Assembly (NCBI GenBank): GCA_038503075.1
Contig: JBCAML010000013.1
Coordinates: 434,001 to 498,000, forward strand
DNA from: Gyromitra esculenta
Taxonomy: Eukaryota > Ascomycota > Pezizomycetes > Pezizales > Discinaceae
Direction of reading: 5' to 3'
DNA: 64,000 nucleotides
The stretch's first letter is position 1, and each line of letters starts with the position of its first letter. The notes under the pieces were generated by a model that did no database searches, was not told where the DNA came from, and worked only from the letters and a program-made list of their open reading frames with translations. Position numbers and translations under genes: made by a program. Shown here in pieces: positions 20,201 to 29,910 of this stretch.

Positions 20201-21581
20201 GCGTATTGAATATTCGATCAGCATTGAGTCTGAATGAGATTGTCAACGCTCCTAACGAATTCGTATCAAAGGTATGCATATACTTCTTTGAGAGGCTTCT
20301 TAGAAAACTAGCTGATCACAAGTAGAGCCCGCATCTAGTTGTGGCACAATTAGAGTGGATCCAAACCAGATATCTGTTTGTCCAGATAGCAGATACGAAA
20401 AGCACAGGCCAAGCCAACGACTTACCACACCCGACCGCCATCCACCCTCAAGACGAGGCTTACACCCCTAGGGGGTTTCACGGGAAACTAATTATTCCAG
20501 CGACAGTTTCTAGTTCTCGCATCAAGAACTCAGCAGCGTCAGCAGCGCCAGCCCCAATCCTTATACCAGCTTCACCGCCAGCTCCAAGATCCGGCCGCGG
20601 CTTTAAGAGCGGGAAGAGAACCTTAGCGGGGATCACACAAACCCTCTCGAACTTCTTGGATTATGCTGGAAGCTCTGCGAGTGCTCCAATAATCCTGGAT
20701 GGCGATGATGGATTCGATGACAACGTTAGTGTCATAACGGATACTTCTGATCTTTTGGTGTTAGTTTCGGACGACGAAGAACCTAGTCCCCTAGCAAGAA
20801 ATGAGAAGGGTATCGTGAATTCCGCGTTGGGCTTTCTCTCTGGCGCAACTCCTTCAAGAGCGCCAAAACCAGGGGCATTCATCCCAGGTGTTCTTGACAT
20901 ATCAGACCTTCCACAACTCAGTTTCCCGTCATATGCTTCAGGCGGTGCCAGCAAACGAATTCAGAGCGACCTAAAGAGCATCATCAAGCTTCAGAAAACA
21001 CAGCCACTTGAGGAGCTTGGATTTTATATTGATGAGAGCCGCACGGACAACATATATCAATGGATTGTTGAGCTTCACAGCTTTCCCGAAAATTTACCAC
21101 TGGTAAAGGATATGAAAGAAAAGAAAATCCAGAGCATCGTACTTGAGATCAGGTTCGGAAGTCAATATCCTATGAGCCCGCCATTTGTTAGGGTAATTAA
21201 GCCGAGATTCATGGGATTCGCCCAAGGAGGAGGAGGACATGTCACCGTTGGAGGAGCTCTTTGCATGGAACTTCTTACAAATTCGGGCTGGAGTGCGGTT
21301 AGTAGTTTGGAGAGTGTTCTGCTGCAAGTGGTAAGCTTTATTCCCCTGCCTCTATCCATGTCTGTCCCACAAACCCTAGAACAAGGCCTATACATCAATA
21401 AATAAGAGAAACGACACTGACTAGTACACAGAGGATGGCGATTGGAGAAGAGTCACCACCAGCTAGACTAGCACCAGGATCAGTACAATGCTACAGCCCG
21501 CATGAGGCCAAGGAAGCTTATCTCAGAGCTTGTAGAGCACATGGGTGGGCGGTCCCCGCAGATTTTGCCACTATAGTTTAG
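17250..21581 (+). CDS. PARP catalytic domain fused to ubiquitin-conjugating (E2) domain
   Basis: The model is join(17250..17322,17491..17586,17767..18726,18791..19945,20000..20271,20326..21330,21432..21581), 1236 aa, every junction in frame. The N-terminus (MPRRHFLADLERI, then RRGDDDGSFVCTF and SDYPSSH) resembles an RWD/E2-like fold. An acidic stretch (about 120-160) follows. The ADP-ribosyltransferase core lies around residues 600-870: catalytic His769 in FAFHGSPLGNWHSI, Tyr in FGHGCYHS, and QLEWIQTRYLF in place of the usual Glu strand, which suggests mono-ADP-ribosylation. After a disordered linker comes an E2 domain with active-site Cys1165 in GGALCMELLTNSGW. Similar PARP-E2 fusions are known in ascomycetes; substrates are unclear. 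The single upstream ATG chosen gives the conserved N-terminus. The long intron at 17587-17766 could hide one more small in-frame exon. Confidence 0.9.
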
Positions 21582-22155
21582 AAACCAATTGGGATCTGGG
21601 GGGGCAGATGTTTTTCTTTCAATATTATCTTTCAGCTACTATTTTCACAATCTCTTGGATACTGGGTATTATATACCAATATAACCACAGTGGGATGTCA
21701 GCATTTGTGGTTGGCTAGTAAAAGTATTGTCTTTATGAGTCTTTTTAATTTTTAGGGGGGAAACGGAATTTGGCGCCACATTTTAAAGGAATTTTTTGCC
21801 ATTCTTCTTCATGCTCAAGGCTAGATTGATAGAGGTTTCTTTCCCAGAATGATGCATAGTATCTATTATTTTGGTTTACCTAAGGGTATTAAATTGAAAT
21901 AAAAATTACCTTACTCAAAGCTGCTATCCACGTCTACCAACCAAAATCAATAATCACAAACCGTCACTCGGGATCGGAGATCCTCCAAGATGGATTATAT
22001 AAGCCACGGATGACGTTGTTTTGGTCTTTGCTCGCGACAGATGTCGACTTGCAAAACTCCCCACCCGAAACCCGCTCTTGTACCGCCCACCATAACCCAA
22101 TAACATTACAATTACCACATACTCATCTGAAATCGCATCAGTTTATTCACCCGTC
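21582..22155. promoter_or_regulatory. Intergenic region and leader of the bZIP gene
   Basis: 574 bp. The first part is the AT-rich 3' flank of the PARP-E2 gene. TATATAA lies at 21996-22002, about 155 bp before the bZIP ATG, followed by GATGACGTTG, which contains a bZIP half-site-like TGACGT. Autoregulation is possible but unproven. Confidence 0.45.
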
Positions 22156-22839
22156 ATGTCAGGATCTTACCTGCAAGACCTCGGCTTGAACTCGCTGTCG
22201 CCCGCCCTTGCCGGCAGCGCTGGCGATGACTCAGACGAGTTTGATCTTGATCTCTCGCTCTTTACGAACTCGACCTTCTTCGATGTTGACTTCAGTATGG
22301 ACTCCGCCAGCGCGGGGGGCACGGGGGGCACGGAAGCCTTAGCGTTAAAGTCAGAAGAGGTTCAGGAGGGAGGGGGTCTTGCTGGTCTCGAATCGCTGGG
22401 GAATCTCCCACCGCTGCCACCGTTTGCTGTAGGCGATGTGTTGCAGATTAATCCTACCATCGCTTCAGCCCCCAACAACCTGCCGATCACCGCTCCGCTA
22501 CCTTCTGTCTCGCAGGTTGCCTCTCCAATCTCCCCCCCTTCCTTGGGCGCCCCTAGAGCTAAGAGGCAGAGGGTCTCGTCGCCTAAAAACTCGGCTTATG
22601 CCGCGGCCGACGAAGATAAGCGCCGCCGTAACACCGCCGCCTCCGCTCGCTTCAGGGTCAAGAAGAAGCAGCGGGAACAGCAACTCCATGAAACGGCAAA
22701 AGAGATGACCGAAAAGGCCCAGCAACTTGAAGAGAGAGTGAAGCAACTGGAGATGGAGAATCGGTGGTTGAAGAACCTAGTTGTAGAAAAGAAAGAGCTT
22801 GAGGATGCTGACGAAAGCGTTATGGCGAAGCTTGATTAG
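22156..22839 (+). CDS. bZIP transcription factor, CYS-3/MetR type
   Basis: A single-exon protein of 227 aa. The N-terminus is acidic and Ser-rich (DDSDEFDLDLSLF), likely an activation region; the middle is Pro-rich. The basic region EDKRRRNTAASARFRVKKKQ (about residues 153-175) contains the bZIP N-x7-R signature. It is followed by a leucine zipper with heptad positions through LEERVKQLEMENRWLKNL. The sequence NTAASARFRVKKKQREQ with ENRWLKNL is typical of Neurospora CYS-3 and Aspergillus MetR, which activate sulfur-assimilation genes when sulfur is limiting. Length also matches CYS-3 (about 236 aa). It would act as a nuclear dimer. Known relatives are controlled by sulfur-dependent F-box-mediated degradation; nothing in this sequence proves the same here. 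Confidence 0.88.
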   Translation: MSGSYLQDLGLNSLSPALAGSAGDDSDEFDLDLSLFTNSTFFDVDFSMDSASAGGTGGTEALALKSEEVQEGGGLAGLESLGNLPPLPPFAVGDVLQINPTIASAPNNLPITAPLPSVSQVASPISPPSLGAPRAKRQRVSSPKNSAYAAADEDKRRRNTAASARFRVKKKQREQQLHETAKEMTEKAQQLEERVKQLEMENRWLKNLVVEKKELEDADESVMAKLD

Positions 22840-24111
22840 ATCTTTCTCTCTCTCTCTCTTACCATGTATCTAGGAGGTATACAGTTTTTGTTTTTGTTTT
22901 TGTTTTTCCTTAGGAGGATATTTGTATATCGGTTTTACAATCCTTTCTTAGAGGTTTCTTAGACTCTGGGTTGACTTTTTATTCATTTTTTCGATGTGAA
23001 ATGTGGATAGGCTGGCAGCATTTCATGTGTGGTGTTGAGCACTTAGATACGTAATTATACATGGCACGATTCATGACATGGAAGTAAGTGGTTCAGGCAT
23101 CCCGTTGGCCTCTTGACCCATCCTTATTTCAACTTCCGGCCACAGACTTTTCAAGGGCAGCTTGGGTGAACCAGAGTTTGAGTTAACTACTCTGATAAAT
23201 TGACCGTCCTGATAAATAAGCTAGTTGCCCAGACGAGTTGACTGTCCCGATGAGTTGACTGCCCCAATACGTTTCCACCTTATCGCTACTAGCTTTCTCT
23301 GGAGTGGCTGTCTCTCTCCTTGCATTATCAGCGGGTCCATATTGGGGCGCAGGATTTTCTATAGTTCTTCAAATAAATGAGAGAGGCTAGCGATTCCCTA
23401 AAACGACTTCATAAACGACGGTCAATGAAGTATTATTAGGACGCAAATATTTCGAGTTTCAACAGTATTAGACTTTCACATGACTCTTTGTGATGAACGT
23501 GAATCGTCACTTATGTATAAGCTATGGAGAGATGCTGGAGTAGTATGACGTCCATTGTACCAAAAACCGTGTATAGATGAAAACAGAGAGCTACAAACAG
23601 AGAGCGCGACCCAAAGCAGAGAGAGGGTATTTGGGTGTTCGGGGGACAAAGAGTTTTTATGTATAGAGAGAGCGATATAACCCAGCGATACTGACAACTA
23701 ATTCACACTATCGAGAATATTACAACAAGAGATGAAAAGCATCCTGCTTATACTCATGCATTACCTTGAGAGTAACCAAAACGCAGTCATCCGCAATGAA
23801 TCGATGGTCTATTCCAATATGACTCTGGGTACATGCATAACTCGACCTTGTGGACAAGCCGAGAGATGAACTAGATCCCGATGTATCTAGAAAATTCATT
23901 GACCTATGAGCAGGCGAACGAATATCAAGCTTCCCAAGTTCTACGTCCCATATTCCGCCCACCGAGTATAGATAACAACCTAGCAATCAAGTCCATTGTT
24001 GAAACAGGTAAATATAACACACCGCACTCCCTGATAAGTGTGTTTATATAAATATCCCTTCAAAATCTCTAGCTTTATTAAATACCTCTTTTATATATTC
24101 ATTACATCAAT
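22840..24111. other. Convergent intergenic region with simple repeats
   Basis: 1.27 kb between the bZIP (+) and PIG-H (-) genes. It begins with a CT run (22843-22860) and a TTTTTG array (22884-22908) in the bZIP 3' flank. A degenerate short repeat sits at 23200-23271. Small frames at 23476-23986 are not supported as genes. Confidence 0.55.
23200..23271. repeat. Degenerate 17-nt repeat, three copies
   Basis: Units beginning TTGACYGYCCY at 23200, 23238 and 23255; the last two are directly adjacent (TTGACTGTCCCGATGAG then TTGACTGCCCCAATACG). The origin is unknown. Confidence 0.5.
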
Positions 24112-24779
24112 TCATATCACCAACTGCTTTGGCTCGTAGAGGCACTTCTTCGCGCCTCTCCACACAAGCTCCAATATCCTTCTATTCGGTAATAAAGTCT
24201 ATCCGAATTAGCACCACCCACACAATAGCCAAAAGTACAATAAGAACTTACGGGGAAAACAACAACCAGCCCCTCCTCCCCTTCCACGACCACAGCCAAA
24301 TAAAATTTAACTTCAAACCCACGAAACCCCTCATGGATCCACAAATCTCCAACACAGCTCGTCGGTATAAATCTGCTTCTCCTACCCCCCCACCATCCTG
24401 TCGTTGTTGAGATCTGCACACCAAGATCCCGTATCACCACTAGGCTTTCCTCTGTATAACCTCCCGTGAAGAACACCAGATATAGTGTCGCCAGAGACGC
24501 AGGAAGTAAGGTCTGCCAATGCACGCCTTCAGCGATGCAAGATAGCCATTCAAGAATCGGATGGAAGAAAGGAGGTACAGCCTGAGGAAACGGGGGCCCT
24601 GGCCAGTACTTCACGGATAGGAGAGCTACGACAATGACGAAGAGACCCAGCCGAACAAGCGCAGTGATGACAGCCAAAATCTGCCGCGATACGGTCTTCG
24701 GGGGTGCATTTGTTACGGTAAATTCGACTGTTGTTGAGGAGGGAGAACGGATCCGAAGTGTTGGTGGTTTGGTGAGCAT
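24112..24779 (-). CDS. GPI15: GPI-GlcNAc transferase subunit H (PIG-H / GPI15)
   Basis: A subunit of the ER complex that transfers GlcNAc to phosphatidylinositol, the first step of GPI-anchor synthesis. The model is complement(join(24112..24198,24252..24779)), 204 aa. Two hydrophobic segments (about 35-58 and 80-105) are followed by the PIG-H domain: TEESLVVIRDLGVQI, RFIPTS, then IHEGFRGFEVKFYLAVVVEG and VVVFP. The 53-nt phase-0 intron (GTAAGT...GATAG) restores the family C-terminus LLPNRRILELVWRGAKKCL; unspliced, the frame would run into unrelated residues. Length fits fungal homologues. The ATG gives the whole domain with a short cytosolic N-terminus. A second subunit of the same enzyme, GPI1, lies 20 kb away at 44888-47164. 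Confidence 0.93.
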
Positions 24780-25696
24780 TGTTACTTTCTAGTGGATGAG
24801 GGCTGGGTGAACTTATCCCATAGCCAAAGTTAGCGCAACGCTTAGAGTACCATAATAACTAGGATAATTACATGCGTATCAATAAAAAGCTATGGCTCTC
24901 CTCCCCCCATCATCAAACCCTTGCCAATATTGAAAAATTAAACTAGAAATTCAAATTCAAATATGGATACTAAAAAGGACACGTCCGTCGTCGCCGTCGT
25001 CGCTATGAGAATCAAGGGGTAGCTACGCGTTGACGACGTCCAAAATTACGCTTTTAGGGATAGCGAGTTTGTAGGGTCGTGTAACGCTATCCTACAGGTC
25101 ACGCTCGCCGGTCTACCGTTTGGCTCGCGTTCGAAATGTGTGGCTAGGGTTTATTGGTAGGAGCAAGACGACATCATACAATAGAGATCACGCCGTGCTG
25201 CTCATACGATTCTGGGGGGTAGAGTATTCTAAATTGTGCTTCGCGCAATCTAACTTAGCCGGGAGCAGGATTAATACGGTAACCTGCTACGAATGCATGA
25301 TTAGAAGGAATACTAGTGGGTCGCGACTACATGTGGGTATCAAAAAGAAGATACGATATTACATTTATCATAATGATAGAAGAGGGTTAAGTCTTTAAAT
25401 CAGACTAAGGAAAGGGCATTAATATATATGTAGTTCGACGGCGAAAACTCAGGCAAGGTCAGGTTGTTTCAGAGTAGAAACCATTTCACTCAACATAACT
25501 TCCAGCGGTAAAGATTCATGATATTACCAAACTCCGAAAAATCAAGTACATATGATACACCCAAAACCACACTGATAAATAATTAAGAAAGACAAAAACA
25601 AACTCCCATCAAACATCATTAAAGAAAGAGAAACCACCAGCACGTATCGAAATATTCTAAGTAGTTAATTAACCTTTTCGCGTTCATATCATTCCT
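24780..25696. other. Intergenic region
   Basis: 917 bp upstream of PIG-H and downstream of the PAP2 gene. I see no gene; a short plus-strand open frame at 25120-25398 lacks family resemblance. A GTC-rich trinucleotide patch lies near 24985-25005. Confidence 0.5.
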
Positions 25697-27007
25697 TTAG
25701 ACCATCTCATCGCCTCTCCTTCTGCCACTCATCCTCGCTTCCTGCCTTCCTCCACTATATCCACTAACACCCAAATCGCCCATAGTCGTAGCTGCACTAG
25801 TAGCATCAAACGGCGCGCCCGTCAGCCCACCTCCGAGAGTTCCCCATCCAGCCTTCCGTGTTGCAAGCGCATTATGGAAACTCCTCATCTCATCTGAATC
25901 AGTGTACGAGAAGCCCATAGTAGTGACGCCGCGCGGAAGCGGGATATGGTTAAAGCGGAAGTCCCACACGCTCGCGTAGACTTGACGGAAGCTTGAGAAC
26001 GCAAACATAGTACCGATGGCTGCACCGGCGACGACGTCGTACCAGTTGTGGAATTCATCGATAGTCAAGGAACCGGCGATCAGCACGGCGCCCAAGACGG
26101 GTGCATAAAGGAGGGTCTGTTTCCACATTGCGCCGTGGAAGTTGGAAAAGACCTTGAGTTTGGCGTTCATGTAGAGATATAGGAAGATGAAGCCAGCGAA
26201 AGCGGCAGTGCTGTGGCCTGAGGGGAAAGATTCGAGGGAATCATTGATCTCTTTGTTGTCACCTGTACAAATGCTGCGGTCGTACATGATCTGGTGGAGA
26301 CCGTTGCCCATGTTGCTACCCATGACTGGGAGATTCGGTTTGCAGACTGCGAGGAAGTGGGGCCGAAGGCCTCCGATAAGCCATTTCAGGAATACTTGGA
26401 AAACAGCAGCCTGTGTAGGGATTGTTAGTCTGTCTTCTGACTTATTTCCGGAAAATGTAGGATAAAGCTTACGTTGATCAAACTGTATAAAAGTCCAACA
26501 ATCGCGGTGTTTAAATCCCAGAAGCTCCTGACGCGGATCTGGAACAGAATGAAGAAGAAGATAGGGATGAAGCTTGCAAGAATTGCCGCTAGCCAAATTG
26601 GGATAATATTTTTCCGAAGAGGGTACGCGAATTCTGGGTAAACGATCTCGCCATCCTGGAAATACACTGGGAAGGAACGAGACGGTGCAGGAGGAGCCAT
26701 ATAAACCTATATATCGCACCAGTAAAAAATCAGCTGTCTGCGCCAGATAATGTAAGAACTAAGAGCTTCAACATACTCCGAGACCAACAGCTCCCAAAGC
26801 CGCCATAGTCAAGATATCTAACCAAATGGTTCTAAACCACTCCCCGAAAGTTGGGCGTTCATTCATGTGTCTTGCAATAACAGAATTGCGGCGCTTCTCA
26901 GGGTGGCTGCCGTTCGTATGATGGCCCGAACCTGTACGGTGGTGGTGACGATCTGTACCGTTTGCTGCTACAGGCGCTGCCTGATTGTTTCTCGAGAAGA
27001 AAGCCAT
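25697..27007 (-). CDS. PAP2-family lipid phosphate phosphatase, DPP1-like
   Basis: The model is complement(join(25697..26410,26473..26706,26777..27007)), 392 aa, both introns phase 0. It would dephosphorylate diacylglycerol pyrophosphate, phosphatidate or related lipids in a vacuolar or ER membrane. The N-terminus is hydrophilic and His-rich, with a first TM in exon 1 (about 62-79) and five more segments. Motif 1 is KWLIGGLRP (K-x6-RP), motif 2 is SFPSGHS, and motif 3 is SLTIDEFHNWYD. In motif 3 the usual Arg after Ser is Leu, while catalytic His and Asp are kept. The tail after about residue 315 is Gly/Ser/Arg-rich. The splice junctions restore GAVGLGVYMAPP and LINAAVFQVFLKWL. The start is the first ATG of exon 1. 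Confidence 0.9.
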
Positions 27008-29910
27008 TCCACCTCTGCTGCGTCGTCGTTTGTTGGGTGAATTGAATGCGATGATGCTGATGAATTGCGGAAGTAAGCCATGGTGGTAGATTCGTTGAGT
27101 TTATATTCTATGCAAAATAGTTACGTCAGAAGAGGACTATATCTGAGATCGAGCGACAAAACCGGCTTCTAAGCTTTTTGAGACATATGGGTGTGGCAGA
27201 ATGACGGAGGCGAGTAGATAGAGCTATTTACCTGGCACCTATCATCGCGCGTTGGCTAGCTCCAGGAACAAGGGGCCAGTTGTGGCTGACGTATCGCGCT
27301 CATCCAAGCTTTCGACTAAAATCACGCTCAATAGACATTGCAGATCTTAATCACAATTCCAATAGGTACCTTGTGGCACCCCTGTCTGTCAAACTGCTCA
27401 CTATGCACCTAAATTACCATTTCGTCATCACGAATACCGGTTCGGCAGGTGGAAATTCAAAACACGGGAGGCTCGCATGGTGTTGTAAAAGTTGGCCAAG
27501 ACTAAGTTGGCCAAGAAGCTTAAGCTTTTTGGCTACATGCAATTCTTGGCCGCGGCATGACGTCGCTTGTCCACAGCAAACTCCTGTGTAACACTAAACG
27601 GCGCAGAAAGAAAGGTGTTCCCGCAAGTAGCCCGCAAACCGTCTTTTAATGCTTTGATGTGTGCGAGCGAGGCTTCAAGATTAGCAAAAGGCCCTTGAAT
27701 TTCCCCACGGACTCCCGCTCAAAAGGCTCTCTCTTAGTGTCAAATGACGGCCGTATTCTAGCTCAGTCAAGGTATCTCCGCCGCACAAACTTCCCTTCAG
27801 CAGCAAAACCGTGCAGAAGTTAGCAGATCAGACGTGTTGACATTATATCATAGCTTAATCCATTCGAGAAACTAACCCATGGGGATTTTTTTGTCTTCTC
27901 GACCCCAGTAGTTTTTTCAGGACCTCATCTCGTGTTGATTTTAGCTTCCTGAGGTGCTTTATTAATCGATTGATGATCTCGATAAGGTGCTTGGCATTGT
28001 TTTGCAGGAACAATAGGCACGTTGGTAAAACCCGCGACAAATTCGATATTTAGAAGGAACTTTTCCCAGTCTCGTGCCTAGCCAACGGCGGCAGGGATGG
28101 AAGCAAGCTTGAACTTTTCCGACCCATTTCTTGGGCCGCCAGAGCGTTTATACACGTGGGAGACCCTCTCTCTAGTTAATACACATCCATAGCTAACTGG
28201 ATTCAGATTAATAAATCAGTTTTAGTTATTCCCCCAGTCCTGATCCTAAAACCATCATAAACAACAATTCTCGATCCCGTATCACTAAAGTACATCTTTG
28301 GGTCCAAGAACGAGAATTGTTTGAGCATGTTGCTCTCACAACTTACTCTCTCCATGTCGAGCCTGAACTCTTTTATTGATGTCACCCCGAAAATCGGCAT
28401 AGGAACTTATCAGCTCAAAACCTCATCCTCATCAAATGCTTGACTACGATGTTGGAAAGCTTGTAAGCGATTGACACTACTGGTACAGATGCCAAAGACA
28501 CAAATCCTCCGAGAAGATATATAACTTGAAAGTGCGATTCCCATCATACAAGGAGTCTACCAACCTTCAAGCCTCGTATCCATTTATGCTTCCTAGTTGG
28601 AGGGGATTATGGGATGCGTGAAAGTCCCTGCTTCGCAAATGGCGCGATAAGACTTAGTGGGATGTAGCGAAATCCCTAGGGGCACCGAGATAAAACTAAG
28701 CGAGCCCGACACAAGGCAGACCGAGCTTGCTGGTTCCCTTAGCATTGAGCAAATAAGCAACAGATAAACAACCAGAGGGCTCTGGGATATACGGGGGGTA
28801 ACCTATTCCTAAAAAAAATATACTGGCTGAAGAGATAGAAGTGCAAACTACAATACCTAGTACTTAACTCGTAGCCTGGGCAGCACCCCGAACGAAGAAA
28901 GAGCTTGGAGAGTATATTATTTAGTAAAAGTAGAATGGGTATTGGGTTGGAGTCAAGATCAAGGTCATGGCTACGAGGGTGGGGTACATACAGAGTAATG
29001 TCTTGAGTGCTCGATCTTTAGATCACTTAAGATTATCTCACTTAGGAGACGCGGTAAGGCGGGTAATTCCCGAGAAACGTAGGTACCGAGTGAGATTGCG
29101 TGATAATGTTTGGGTATTATCACCCACGTATTCCATCAGACTTTTACTACAAGTTATTTCACGGTGTATCCTTCTCGGCGAGAGTGCCCTGCATAATATG
29201 CTCTACTTATTTTTGCGGCTTAAAATTTGGCTCGAGTCAACTGCAGATTAAATAAGGTGCCATGAGGCTCAAATATCACTTGACCATGTCAGCGAGAGCA
29301 GATATCTTTACCGTTCTTGATATATTTTCACAAACCACTACACAGCTTGGCAGCACACTTGGTGACCCAATTCACGGACGGACTGCCAGGCCTGGACGGT
29401 CTGCAGACCGTTCAGATTGGCTTGGCAGACGGTTGTGGGAAATAATCTCTCCCGCCAGAGACTGGGCGATATCGAGGGATAAAATACGGTACTATATTTA
29501 GCCCTGTTGGGGCTCAAGAGGTCTAAGCCTCGGTCACGATCTATCACCACCAAGTTAATCCACCTGAATCATCTCCACTGCATCACCGTACGTTTGATAG
29601 GATATACTTGTCAAGAACGGTATCTAAGAAGATATTGACTTTCATTCCTAGATAGGAAAGATCAGTCCCTTTTGTGCGACATCTGCATCATCTGCAACCG
29701 TAACGTAACGACTCACAAACACCAGCTGTCTTCAACAAAGACAACATCGCCAGTCTCCACAGGGTCAAAAGTTCAATCATGGCCTTTTGCTTTTCTATAG
29801 CTACAGATACCTAAACCTGCATACCCCAATTTCGCCTGCGTCGTCATTCTTAAGCTTCGCACACACACGCGCGCCCCTATTTGCGAAACGAGGTCATCAT
29901 TGCTTCACAA
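27008..29910. other. Long intergenic interval without a recognised gene
   Basis: 2.9 kb between the divergent PAP2 and SEC59 genes. Several frames of 60-100 codons exist (27280-27591, 28967-29251, 29262-29501) but none has coding character I trust. A GTTGGCCAAG direct repeat lies at 27492 and 27507. A hairpin sits at 29374-29435. The last 200 bp are the pyrimidine-rich leader of SEC59. Confidence 0.55.
29374..29435. repeat. Imperfect hairpin centred on a 16-bp perfect palindrome
   Basis: The perfect palindrome ACGGTCTGCAGACCGT lies at 29396-29411. Weaker pairing extends on both sides: GACTGCCAGGC on the left against GCTTGGCAGAC on the right, giving a stem of about 60 nt. Confidence 0.6.

Noticed and set aside
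27280..27591. 103-codon plus-strand open frame
   Set aside because: No family resemblance, no splice partners, and composition typical of intergenic DNA.
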